From contig OZ253536.1 of NCBI GenBank assembly GCA_965262425.1, forward strand, positions 5,084,001 through 5,148,000: a DNA stretch of 64,000 nt, in the 5' to 3' direction. Under the pieces are notes generated by a model. That model saw only the letters and a list, made by a program, of their open reading frames with translations. It was not told the origin of the DNA and made no database searches. The position numbers and the translations under genes were made by a program. Origin of the DNA: CAZOZZ01 sp965262425. Its GTDB lineage: Bacteria; Acidobacteriota; Terriglobia; 20CM-2-55-15. Below are positions 8,291 through 16,775 of the stretch, in pieces. Numbering within the stretch: position 1 is the first letter of the stretch; every line of letters starts with the position of its first letter.

Positions 8291-10159
8291 TCAACCAATG
8301 ATTTCCCAGTGTTTGGCGAGTTCCTGATACTGGCTCTCCAGTTGCTCCTTCAACTCGGAGTAACGTCGATTTGTCTTGTCCCAGTCCAGATCTTCCGTGG
8401 GCTTCTGAAAGAGCTTTTCGATGTCCTTCAGCGCAACCTCGTTCTGTTCGATGCGTGTTTCCAGTTCCTGAATCTCACGCATTAATTGTTCTCGCCTGTT
8501 CTTGCTGAGCCCGGAGGGAGATTGCTTCACAGTCCGACGTTGTTCTTGTTGGGCGTCCACCTTGCGGTCAACGGCCTCCGCCAGCCATTGCTCGAAAGCC
8601 TCGAAACGATCAAACGTTCGAGCCCGTCCGTTGTCCATGTAGATAATGTGGCTCGCGATCTTCTGCACGAGATATCGATCGTGAGTGACGAACAACATCG
8701 TACCCGGGTACTCATTGAGGGCGTCTTCGAGCGCTTCCCGGGAAGCAATATCGAGGTGGTTCGTCGGTTCGTCCAGGGCCAGCAATGGGGGCGCCGCGTA
8801 AATGATCTTCGCCAGCATCAGTCGGGATTTTTCGCCGCCGCTGAGCTGGCCGACGCGTTTGAACACATCCTCGCCTGAGAACAGGAACTGGGCAAGGAAT
8901 CCCCGCAGCTCACCGTCGGTTGGCTGCGAGTCCATGGATCGAATTTCCTCCAGGAGCGATGTCGACGGGTCCATGTCTTCCATTTGTTGATCGTAGTAGC
9001 CGACTTCCAGCCGGTCGTCCCAGGACAACTCACCGCTCAGCGGGGACAGCTGACCAATCAGCGATCTCAGCAGCGTCGTCTTGCCCGACCCGTTCGGGCC
9101 TACCAGGGCCCAGCGGTCGTTCCGTTCGACGTCGATATTCAAATCCTCCAGAATAGTGTTTCCGGAATAGCCGACGGACAACTCTCTGGTTGTGAGAACG
9201 TAACGACCGGTCTTTGTGGCGGGCAGGAAGCGAAAGCGCGCACGCTTGGGCGATGTGGGCGGCTCTTGAATCCGCTTGATCCGGGCCAGTGCGTTTCGGC
9301 GGGACTGAGCCTGGCGGGTCTTCTGGCCGGCGATATTGCGGCGGACATAGTCCTCTGTCCTGGCGATCCATTCCTGTTGGCGCTGCCACTCCTTTCTGCG
9401 TAGTTCCATGCGCAGGGCATGTTGCCGGACGTAGGCCTGGTAGTTACCCGAATAGGCGGCGACGCGCCCTTCTTCCAGGTCCAGGATTCGCGTGACGATG
9501 CGGTCCAGGAAGAACCGATCGTGTGAGACGATCAGAAGGGCTTTGTCTGTTCCCTTCAGATAGTGCTCGAGCCATTCGATCGATCGTATGTCCAGGTGGT
9601 TCGTCGGCTCGTCCAGAAGCAGGAAATCGACGTCGGAGAGCAACAGTTTGGCCAGCGCCAGACGGTTTTTCTCTCCCCCTGACAGCGCCTGGGCCGATTG
9701 AGCAAACTGCTCCTGCCTGAAACCGACGCCGAGCAGTGCCCCTTCCGTCCGGGCACGATAGCTGTATCCGCCTCCGAATTCGAATTCATTTTGGAGTTCG
9801 GAATATCGCTCAAGTAGTTCGGGGTTTGGAGCTTCCGCCATGGCCGCCTCTAGTTGCCGCAAACCCTCTTCCCGATTCTGGAGGTGTTTGAACGAGAGCT
9901 GGGCTTCTTCCAGGACGCTGTTGCTGCCGGCGAACTTCGGAATCTGCTCGAGTCGGCCGATTCGCAGCCCTGATGCATGTGTGATGGTTCCGGAGTCGGC
10001 TTCGCCGGGAGTCGAAACCAGATTCAGCAGGGTCGTCTTGCCGGCGCCGTTCGGGCCGATCAGTCCGACTTTCTGCGCCGGTTGGATCTCGAAGGAGACG
10101 TCACTGAGGACGTCGAACGAGCCGAAAGCCTTCGAAACTTCATGAAAACGGACGAGCAT
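8291..10159 (-). CDS. ABC-F family ATPase
   Basis: A soluble protein of 622 residues with two ABC domains and no membrane segments. Walker A motifs are GPNGAGKTTLL and GPNGSGKTTLL; signatures are LSGGEKNRLALAK and LSGGEKSRLMLAK; Walker B motifs are FLLLDEPTNHLD and LLALDEPTNHLD. The charged linker between the domains and a C-terminal coiled coil (SKNRREQLMREIQELE onward) are those of ABC-F factors that act on the ribosome. The ATG at 10159 (MLVRFHEVSKAFG) is the start that matches the family. A hairpin separates it from the upstream ctpA-like gene. Confidence 0.9.
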   Translation of the reverse strand: MLVRFHEVSKAFGSFDVLSDVSFEIQPAQKVGLIGPNGAGKTTLLNLVSTPGEADSGTITHASGLRIGRLEQIPKFAGSNSVLEEAQLSFKHLQNREEGLRQLEAAMAEAPNPELLERYSELQNEFEFGGGYSYRARTEGALLGVGFRQEQFAQSAQALSGGEKNRLALAKLLLSDVDFLLLDEPTNHLDIRSIEWLEHYLKGTDKALLIVSHDRFFLDRIVTRILDLEEGRVAAYSGNYQAYVRQHALRMELRRKEWQRQQEWIARTEDYVRRNIAGQKTRQAQSRRNALARIKRIQEPPTSPKRARFRFLPATKTGRYVLTTRELSVGYSGNTILEDLNIDVERNDRWALVGPNGSGKTTLLRSLIGQLSPLSGELSWDDRLEVGYYDQQMEDMDPSTSLLEEIRSMDSQPTDGELRGFLAQFLFSGEDVFKRVGQLSGGEKSRLMLAKIIYAAPPLLALDEPTNHLDIASREALEDALNEYPGTMLFVTHDRYLVQKIASHIIYMDNGRARTFDRFEAFEQWLAEAVDRKVDAQQEQRRTVKQSPSGLSKNRREQLMREIQELETRIEQNEVALKDIEKLFQKPTEDLDWDKTNRRYSELKEQLESQYQELAKHWEIIG

Positions 10160-10180
10160 CGGGAGGGATTCGATGGAGAT

Positions 10181-10215
10181 GAAGGGTGATGCCCCGGCGG
10201 GCGGCATCACCCTTC
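10181..10215 (-). terminator. Strong hairpin downstream of the ctpA-like gene
   Basis: A perfect stem of 13 bp, GAAGGGTGATGCC pairing with GGCATCACCCTTC, encloses a nine-base loop directly after the stop codon at 10224 on the minus strand. There is no clear T tract, so it may stabilise the transcript end or terminate weakly. Confidence 0.5.
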
Positions 10216-10223
10216 AGGATTTT

Positions 10224-11417
10224 CTATGCCGCTTTGTCGGCGGCTGTCTGGGGATCGAGCAACACCTCGATGGCCCGATCCAGCTGCCGGTCCTTTTGTT
10301 GCTCGGGCTCATCAGGGACGGCGAGAGGATCCGAGACGGTTGGCGTCACTTCGACCGTCGGCGTGATACCGCCTTCCTGAATTTCGACACCGTTCGGCGT
10401 GTAGTACTTGGCTACCGACAGCAACAATGCAAAGCCGTCATCGAGCGGATGCAGCTTCTGGACCGAGCCGATACCGAATGTTTTCAGACCGACCAATTCG
10501 CCACGCTCGTTGTCGGCGATCGCGGCCGCGGTAATTTCGGCGGCATCGGCCGTTCCCTGGTTGATGAGCACGGCGAGGGGCAGTTCCGAGATCGCCGCGT
10601 TTGCCTTTGCCTCAAATGTTTCTTTCGGGACGGTCTGCCCTTCCAGATAGCCCAGTGTCCCGGATCCAATAAAGAGGTTGGCGATTTCGATAGCTTCCTG
10701 TAGTGTGCCGCCGGCGGAGTTCCGCAAATCAAGAACGACGTGGGTGGCGCCCTGCTCTGTCAGGGACTCCAGCTGCCGCTTTGCTTCGAGAGCCTTGCCG
10801 GGTGCAAGTACCGGAATCTTCAGGTAGGCGACGCCGTCTTCGAGCATCCTGGCTTCCACGGGAGGCGCCTGGACCACCGCCCGAGCCAGCGTGAAGATTT
10901 CCGGTGCCGGCTGACGCCGCCGGATCACAGACAGTGAGACTTCGCTGCCCGGGGTTCCGGCGAGTAAGCGATTCACTTCAACCAGGTTGTGTTCTCGAAG
11001 CGAGACACCGTCGATTGCCTCGATCGTATCTCCGGTTCCAAACCCCTGCTGGTCGGCCGGCCCCCCGGGGACTGCGGCGACAATCATCGGATAATCGAAC
11101 TTCTTGGTCAGCGTGACGCCAATCCCTGCCGCTTTCTGCGGATCGAAGTCCCGATAGAAACCCGCGACTTCCGGAGAGAGGTACCCGCCATAGGGGTCGA
11201 CTCGCTCGACCATGCCCCGTATCGCTCCCTCGAACGCGTCGGCCATGGTTGGATCGTCCACGTAATCGTTCTGGATCCGTTGAATCACTTCCACAAAAAT
11301 GGAAATCTGTTGGTAGGGTCCCTGGGCGCTGACACGACCCATCATTCCGCCGATGATGGCGTATACAACAAGGACGGACGAGATCAGCAAGATCGTGTAC
11401 TTGGTCTTCGAGTTCAA
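10224..11417 (-). CDS. C-terminal processing protease homologue (S41), catalytic residues replaced
   Basis: A 397-residue envelope protein with one N-terminal membrane anchor (YTILLISSVLVVYAIIGGMM), a PDZ domain (about residues 90-180) and an S41 fold. The TTG at 11417 has GAGAGG six bases upstream and gives a typical anchor, so it is preferred to the open frame further 5'. In active CtpA the nucleophile lies in G[ST]ASASE and the lysine in FGKG; here these read GTADAAE and FGIG, so the Ser is Asp and the Lys is Ile. The protein is probably a non-proteolytic member with a binding or scaffold role. Confidence 0.85.
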   Translation of the reverse strand: MNSKTKYTILLISSVLVVYAIIGGMMGRVSAQGPYQQISIFVEVIQRIQNDYVDDPTMADAFEGAIRGMVERVDPYGGYLSPEVAGFYRDFDPQKAAGIGVTLTKKFDYPMIVAAVPGGPADQQGFGTGDTIEAIDGVSLREHNLVEVNRLLAGTPGSEVSLSVIRRRQPAPEIFTLARAVVQAPPVEARMLEDGVAYLKIPVLAPGKALEAKRQLESLTEQGATHVVLDLRNSAGGTLQEAIEIANLFIGSGTLGYLEGQTVPKETFEAKANAAISELPLAVLINQGTADAAEITAAAIADNERGELVGLKTFGIGSVQKLHPLDDGFALLLSVAKYYTPNGVEIQEGGITPTVEVTPTVSDPLAVPDEPEQQKDRQLDRAIEVLLDPQTAADKAA

Positions 11418-11642
11418 GGAAAGCCTCTCTTCTTGGCGTCGGGCCCACCGTCCCCGCGCAATTTTCAAACCGATGAAATCGAACGGGTGCTCGACGATCC
11501 CTCCGGTGCGGGAACTACGGCCCTGGACCGGTTCCCCGCGCCCGATGATGGCGCGATATGCATTCGTTTGATTATAGCTTGCACGGCGTAGGCCAGGGCC
11601 AGGAGATTTTTCGGGCTCCCCCCTCACGAGTTATCATAGGCT

Positions 11643-12062
11643 GTGCAGATCAAACGCACGATGGCGTTAGACGTTGGCGACAAGAGAATCGGTATGGCGA
11701 TCACCGATGCCTTGGGTGTGACCGTCCAGGGACGACCGACGCTGCATCGCCGTACGCTTTCAGGTGACATCGCCCAGATCAGCCAGGTGATTGCGGACGA
11801 GGCGGTCGTGGAGGTTGTGGTCGGTCATCCTTTGCATATGGACGGCGCTTCCAGTCCACAGAGTCAGAAGGTTGAACGGTTTGTCGAGAGTTTGCGCGAG
11901 GCAATCAGCGTCCGCGTGGTGTTGTGGGATGAGCGTCTGACCAGTTTTGCGGCCGAGCAACATCTTGAGGAGCTGGGACTGGATTGGCGCGCTCGGCGCA
12001 AGCACGTTGATGAAGTGGCGGCGATTTTCATTCTGGAAGACTATATGGGAAGGAAGTCTTGA
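11643..12062 (+). CDS. ruvX: Putative Holliday junction resolvase / pre-16S rRNA nuclease RuvX (YqgF)
   Basis: A 139-residue RNase H-fold nuclease with the N-terminal ALDVGDKRIGMAITD motif, the central VVGHPLHMDGASSPQS and the C-terminal DERLTS and KHVDEVAAIFILEDYM motif holding the catalytic acidic residues. A GTG at 11643 fits the family start; an ATG at 11661 would cut into the first strand. It is followed with overlap by mltG, a pairing seen in many bacteria. Confidence 0.9.
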   Translation: MQIKRTMALDVGDKRIGMAITDALGVTVQGRPTLHRRTLSGDIAQISQVIADEAVVEVVVGHPLHMDGASSPQSQKVERFVESLREAISVRVVLWDERLTSFAAEQHLEELGLDWRARRKHVDEVAAIFILEDYMGRKS

Positions 12063-13069
12063 AGAAGTTCCTGCTGGTTTTGTCGATCTTTCTGATCCTG
12101 AGTGCCGCCGGTGGGGCCGGTTACGGTTGGTTCCTTGTCAGCCAACCCTATCGCGGGTACACCGGTGAAGTGGTTGTGGACATTCCGTCCGGACTCGGTT
12201 CCGAAGAGATCACGGACCTTCTGATCGAAGAGGGAGTCATCCAGCATCGATTGCCCGCACTGGCTTATCTTTATTTCAGCCCAGACCGGGGCAAGCTGCA
12301 AGCCGGCGAATATACGTTCGACGGAGCGATGAACGTCGAAAGCGTTTTCGCGAAACTGGCAAGCGGCGACATCCGGCTCCACACTTTTACCGTTCCCGAA
12401 GGCCTCATCCTGCAGGAAATCGCCGATCTGTGGGAAGAAGCGGAACTCGGGGACCGCGCCGGGTTTATCGAGGCGGCCGAAGCCGCGATGCCGCTTGTCC
12501 GGCAGATAGACGAGGCAGCCGTTTCGATCGAAGGCTACCTGTTTCCGGAAACATATTCGTTTCGAAGGAACGTCAGCGCCGGCGAAGCCGTCGAAGCGAT
12601 GGTTCGCGGTTTCGCCACGGCGGTTCGCCTCCTCGAAACCGAGATCGCGCGGGACGAATGGCCGCTCGACTTGACGGACGCGCTGATTCTGGCCTCTTTG
12701 ATTGAAAGTGAGGCCGCCGTCGCGGATGAGCGCGTTGTGATCTCGTCGGTCTTCCACAACCGTCTCGGTAGGGGGATGCTGCTCGAGTGCGACCCGACTG
12801 TGATCTATGCGCTGAAGCTGGACGGGAGTTTCCGCGGCCGCCTGTTGCGCGAGGACCTCGACTTCGATTCCCCCTACAATACCTATCGCTACCCGGAACT
12901 CCCGCCCGGCCCGATCGCCAATCCGGGCTACCAGTCTCTACTGGCCGCCCTCTCCCCGGACGAAACCGACTTTGTATTTTTTGTCCGCACCGACGGTGGC
13001 CGCCACACGTTTTCAAGGACCCTGGCCGAGCACAACCGAGCTGTCGCGGCCTATCGCCGCAGCAGATAA
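12059..13069 (+). CDS. mltG: Endolytic murein transglycosylase MltG
   Basis: A 336-residue inner-membrane protein with one N-terminal helix (LLVLSIFLILSAAGGAGYGWF), a LysM-like region and the YceG catalytic domain. The catalytic glutamate is in ILASLIESEAAV; VFHNRLGRGMLLECDPTVIY and SPYNTYRYPELPPGPIANPG are also diagnostic. It cuts nascent glycan strands and so sets chain length. The TTG start at 12059 overlaps the ruvX stop, consistent with coupling. Confidence 0.92.
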   Translation: MKKFLLVLSIFLILSAAGGAGYGWFLVSQPYRGYTGEVVVDIPSGLGSEEITDLLIEEGVIQHRLPALAYLYFSPDRGKLQAGEYTFDGAMNVESVFAKLASGDIRLHTFTVPEGLILQEIADLWEEAELGDRAGFIEAAEAAMPLVRQIDEAAVSIEGYLFPETYSFRRNVSAGEAVEAMVRGFATAVRLLETEIARDEWPLDLTDALILASLIESEAAVADERVVISSVFHNRLGRGMLLECDPTVIYALKLDGSFRGRLLREDLDFDSPYNTYRYPELPPGPIANPGYQSLLAALSPDETDFVFFVRTDGGRHTFSRTLAEHNRAVAAYRRSR

Positions 13070-13137
13070 GCCCAATTGAGGGACGGAGGCGCAATTCGAC
13101 CAATTCGCCAACTACGGGCGGGTCCCCGAATTAGTGT

Positions 13138-13399
13138 GTCCCCGCCAGAGATAACGTTACTATCTCCGAAGGAGGTTGCGAGCGGACTGATGAGTGAGAT
13201 CCACCGTGTGGTATGTGTGACTTTCGACGGTTTTGAGCGTTCGTGAGGGGCAACCTCCATCGGCCCTACGGGTTCGGGCGGAACGGTACCGCCTTGGCGT
13301 CGCTCCTCCTCACAATGTCGAAGCATTGACTCCTCGTCGCTCCCCCAAATCCGGCACCGTTGCACTCCGAAATCTAGTAACGCTATCTCTGGCGGGGAC
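13138..13399. repeat. Palindromic element, family B (GTCCCCGCCAGAG ends)
   Basis: Inverted terminal repeats of 25 bp with one mismatch begin GTCCCCGCCAGAGATA and face each other across 212 bp of non-coding DNA. Beyond them the homology continues to TTAGTG at the left and CACTAA at the right. The right flank TAGTGG supplies the TAG stop of rfbC. No gene lies within the 332 bp between mltG and rfbC. MITE-like. Confidence 0.7.
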
Positions 13400-13401
13400 C
13401 A

Positions 13402-13956
13402 CTAAAATGCGGGGTTTTCTTTGTATTGAGCCAGGCTCATGTTGCTCTGGTCACGTTTGGATAGTGTCGGGTTTTCGATCGGCCATTTCACGCCTACGTC
13501 CGGGTCGTTCCAGTTGATGCCGCCTTCTGCGGGTGGGGTGTAGAACCCGGTCTGTCCGTATTGGACCTCGGCCACCTCCGAGATCGTCGCGAAACCGTGA
13601 GCGAAGCCGACCGGGACATAGATCTGCGTCTTGTTTTCCGCGCTCAGTTCCACACCGAACCACTGGCCGAACGTTGGTGATTTCGTCCGGAGGTCCACGG
13701 CGACATCGAAAATCGTACCCACCGTGCAGCGAAGCAGCTTGCCCATGGGCGCCGTCATGTCCTGGTAGTGCAATCCACGCAGCACACCTCGGTCGGAGCG
13801 CGAATGGCCCTCCTGAACGAAGGTCAGGTCGAGCCCTGCTGCGGCAAAATCGCGCTGGTTCCACGATTCGATGAAGAATCCCCGTTCATCTTGAAAATAG
13901 TCGATGTCGATGAGGACAAGGTCCTCGAGAGGTGTCTTGATCAAGTGCGTTTTCAT
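13402..13956 (-). CDS. rfbC: dTDP-4-dehydrorhamnose 3,5-epimerase
   Basis: A 184-residue cupin-fold enzyme of the RmlC family, which acts in dTDP-L-rhamnose synthesis for surface polysaccharide. The catalytic histidine is in RGLHYQ, the VPVGFAHGF strand is present, and the tyrosine region reads VQYGQTGFYTPPAEGGINWN. The length is normal. rmlA, rmlB and rmlD are not in the window. The last sense codon is followed by a TAG that belongs to the end of the adjacent palindromic element. Confidence 0.9.
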   Translation of the reverse strand: MKTHLIKTPLEDLVLIDIDYFQDERGFFIESWNQRDFAAAGLDLTFVQEGHSRSDRGVLRGLHYQDMTAPMGKLLRCTVGTIFDVAVDLRTKSPTFGQWFGVELSAENKTQIYVPVGFAHGFATISEVAEVQYGQTGFYTPPAEGGINWNDPDVGVKWPIENPTLSKRDQSNMSLAQYKENPAF

Positions 13957-13971
13957 AGTTCGAGCTCTAAC

Positions 13972-14814
13972 TCAATTGGCGCCCTCGGGGACCAGGGCAT
14001 AAATCCTTGCAGGTCCGCCGGTTCCGCCTTCGATCTTGATCGGCGCGACGATGACCCTCGCTCCGGTGGCCGGCAGCCGTCCCAGGTTGGCGACGTTTTC
14101 CAGATGGTACTTTGCTCGCCCGTGGCTGATGTGGTGGACCTGGAAGTCTTCCGACAATCCGTAGTCGACGCTCAGTGTGTCGATGCCCAGGCCGACGACA
14201 TCCCGCTCTCCGGTCAGCATCTCGGCCGAATCAGGCGAGAAGCCCGGGAAATGGAGTTTTTCCTCCTCGTCGGCGTTCTTGTATCTGTCGAAGTCCGTCC
14301 AACGCTCATCCCATCCGGTGTACATAAAAACGAGGGCGTTCGCTGGGATGATGCCGTTGGCACTCTCCCAAGCCCGGATATCGTCGGGTGTCAACAGATA
14401 GTTCGGGTCCTCGAGCACCTGGGCCCGCGTGTCGATCACCACGGCCTGTACGATCAATTGATCCAGAGGGATCTGGTCCATTGGGACCTGCCCTTCGGTG
14501 AAATGGTTGGGCGCATCCAGATGAGTCCCGGTGTGTTCCGCCATCGTGAAGCGGCCGGACAGAACGCCGTCCTCTTCGATTGTCGCGAAGATTTCGTATG
14601 CGAACGGTTCGTAGCCGGGCCCCGGCCAGTGCGGGTTGGCGGAGCTGAGAGCGTGTGTCAGGTCGACAAGTTCGGTCCTGCCGTCCCCAATCCCTTCAAG
14701 AATGCCGGCTGGTGTTCGAACCGGAGGTCGCGGCGCGGGTGCTTCGCAGCTTGACAGGAGGACCAGGAGACCCGATATGTAAGTGGCGCGGAGTATTGTG
14801 GATTTGGTTGGCAT
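13972..14814 (-). CDS. Cyclase-family lipoprotein (kynurenine formamidase-like fold)
   Basis: A 280-residue protein with a lipoprotein signal (LLVLLSSC) and a cyclase/formamidase domain from about residue 45 to the end. The metal-binding signature HTGTHLDAPNHF is intact, and VDLTHALSSANPHWPG is the typical opening strand. Family members hydrolyse N-formyl or lactam bonds with a divalent metal. The lipid anchor places it in the envelope, so the substrate is probably extracellular and remains unknown. It is 15 bases upstream of rfbC on the same strand. Confidence 0.82.
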   Translation of the reverse strand: MPTKSTILRATYISGLLVLLSSCEAPAPRPPVRTPAGILEGIGDGRTELVDLTHALSSANPHWPGPGYEPFAYEIFATIEEDGVLSGRFTMAEHTGTHLDAPNHFTEGQVPMDQIPLDQLIVQAVVIDTRAQVLEDPNYLLTPDDIRAWESANGIIPANALVFMYTGWDERWTDFDRYKNADEEEKLHFPGFSPDSAEMLTGERDVVGLGIDTLSVDYGLSEDFQVHHISHGRAKYHLENVANLGRLPATGARVIVAPIKIEGGTGGPARIYALVPEGAN

Positions 14815-14866
14815 GTTCGCTTGTGCCTCACGAATGAAAGTTGAACGACGTGGTTAAATAGGCGCT

Positions 14867-15385
14867 ATGTCCCGATGTTTCCTGGCACTGGGTTCGAACG
14901 TCGGAGACCGCCGCGCGCATCTCGCTTCGGCCGTCGTCGAGCTGGATCGCCGTAACGTTCGCGTCGTTCGCAGCGCTTCCATCTACTCGACCGAGCCGCA
15001 GGTTATCCGCGACCAACCCTGGTTTCTGAACACCGTCGTCGAGGTCTCTACCGGTCTCACGCCACAACAGTTGTTGCGCGTCTGCCAGGATATCGAGAAC
15101 GTCCGCCGACGCTCCCGTGACGTGCCGAACGGGCCAAGGACACTCGACATCGACATCATCCTCTTTGGCGAGCGCGTCATCGGCAACGAGTTTGTCACCA
15201 TCCCGCACCCCCGCTACACGGCTCGCCGTTTCGTATTGGAACCGCTTGCGGAAATTGCACCAGACGTCATCGACCCTTCGTCGAACCAATCCGTCCGTGA
15301 GATCCTGGGTCGCGTTCGGGACTCCGGCTCGGTAACGAAGTCTGAACCGCCGCTGATCACACGAAGTGTGAGCACCGAATTGTAA
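14867..15385 (+). CDS. folK: 2-amino-4-hydroxy-6-hydroxymethyldihydropteridine pyrophosphokinase
   Basis: A 172-residue enzyme of folate synthesis that moves pyrophosphate from ATP to the pterin alcohol. It starts FLALGSNVGDRRAHL and has the pterin and metal motif DVPNGPRTLDIDIILFGE plus IPHPRYTARRFVLEPLAEIA. The length is normal. folB and folP are not next to it. Its end faces the MFS gene with 22 bases between. Confidence 0.93.
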   Translation: MSRCFLALGSNVGDRRAHLASAVVELDRRNVRVVRSASIYSTEPQVIRDQPWFLNTVVEVSTGLTPQQLLRVCQDIENVRRRSRDVPNGPRTLDIDIILFGERVIGNEFVTIPHPRYTARRFVLEPLAEIAPDVIDPSSNQSVREILGRVRDSGSVTKSEPPLITRSVSTEL

Positions 15386-15407
15386 CAAAACACGGGCTGC
15401 TGGGCTC

Positions 15408-16742
15408 TCAGAACGCGCCCTCGGCACCGGCCAGACGCGCCTTTTCCTCATCCACGAAGTAGAGCAGCACGAGTCCGACGATGAAGAATATGATCAGGCT
15501 CACAATTGCGGATCGGGAAGAACCGGTCACCAGGTTGACCGCCCCAAATACGAACGGCCCCCAGATGGCCGAGAACTTGGAAAAGACTGAATAGAACCCA
15601 TAGAACTCCGCGCTTGCTTCGGCCGGGACCATCGAACCATAGAAGGACCGGCTCAGTGCCTGAGAGCCCCCCATGACGATCCCGACGAGGCCCCCCATGA
15701 CGAAGTACTCCATTGCGGTTTCGATGAAGTACGCGTATATGACCACGCCCGACCAGATCACCAGGGTGATCATCACGGCCTGCTTTGTTCCCACGCGCCG
15801 GGCAATCCGGGAGAAAATCAGCGCACCGGCGGTTGCCACGAACTGGATCACCAGAAGGGTGCCCATCAAAGTCCCGTTTGAAAGCCCCAATTCATCCTTT
15901 CCGTAGAGCGTAGCCATCGCAATGACGGCCTGAATGCCGTCGTTATAAAACATGAATGCGACGAGAAACGACACGAGGTGCCGAAAGCGGCCGATGCGGC
16001 GTGTTGTCGCGATGGTCCGGGTGAATCCGACCGCGGCAAGCGCGAGAAATCGCGGCAGAGTCCGGAACTGTTCGGGCAGGGGTGTCGGCTGGCCGGGTTC
16101 CCGTAAGTATTTGACAGTGAAGAGGCTGAAACCAGCCCACCAGACCGCTGCCATCACGATACCGATCCGTGCCGCTGTTGCCTCGTCAATTCCCAGGGGT
16201 TCGGCGGCAAGAACGATCAGCATGGCGATCGCAAACTGCAACCCTCCCCCAACATATCCGTACGAGTACCCTTTGCCGGAAACGCTGTCCATCCGGTCTG
16301 GAGTGGCGATCTGCGGAAGGAAGGCGTCGTAGAAGACGTTCGCCGCGACGAAAGCCGTTTGAGCCAGGATGAAAACAACAAGCGTCTGAACGACGTCGCC
16401 GGCTCGCGAAAAGTAGAGTAGGAGAGTTGCCAGCGAGCCCATGTAGGCGAAGAACAGCAGGAATTTTTTCTTGGCGGCCGAGAAGTCGGAAATAGCCCCG
16501 AGGACCGGGGCAAACAGGAAGGTCAACGCTGCGGAAAAACCGATGGCGAAGGGCAGGAGTGAGGCTGCCTCGAACTGGGTCCCCAGGATCGTGACACCTT
16601 CAGTCGGGACCACCACGCTCGTGAAGTAGATCGGAAGCAAGCCAACCGATACCGTCGTGATGTATGCCGAGTTCGCCCAGTCATACATGCACCATCCGAA
16701 GATGTTCTTCGGGTCGTTCCGGGGAAGATCGGCTCCGGTCAT
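15408..16742 (-). CDS. MFS transporter, UMF1 (Atg22-like) family
   Basis: A 444-residue carrier with about twelve membrane helices. It starts with the family sequence IFGWCMYDWANSAYITTV, and the loop PVLGAISDFSAAKKKFL takes the place of the usual MFS A motif. The substrate is not known for most bacterial members. It lies 33 bases after the AAHS-type carrier of the catabolic operon and may be cotranscribed, though a link to the pathway is only positional. Confidence 0.85.
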   Translation of the reverse strand: MTGADLPRNDPKNIFGWCMYDWANSAYITTVSVGLLPIYFTSVVVPTEGVTILGTQFEAASLLPFAIGFSAALTFLFAPVLGAISDFSAAKKKFLLFFAYMGSLATLLLYFSRAGDVVQTLVVFILAQTAFVAANVFYDAFLPQIATPDRMDSVSGKGYSYGYVGGGLQFAIAMLIVLAAEPLGIDEATAARIGIVMAAVWWAGFSLFTVKYLREPGQPTPLPEQFRTLPRFLALAAVGFTRTIATTRRIGRFRHLVSFLVAFMFYNDGIQAVIAMATLYGKDELGLSNGTLMGTLLVIQFVATAGALIFSRIARRVGTKQAVMITLVIWSGVVIYAYFIETAMEYFVMGGLVGIVMGGSQALSRSFYGSMVPAEASAEFYGFYSVFSKFSAIWGPFVFGAVNLVTGSSRSAIVSLIIFFIVGLVLLYFVDEEKARLAGAEGAF

Positions 16743-16775
16743 GATTCTTGTTCCGGTCTCGGCTTCGGGGCGAAG

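Noticed and set aside
13768..14754. 328-codon plus-strand frame opposite rfbC and the cyclase gene
   Set aside because: The opposite strand has two well-supported proteins with active-site motifs; this frame has none.
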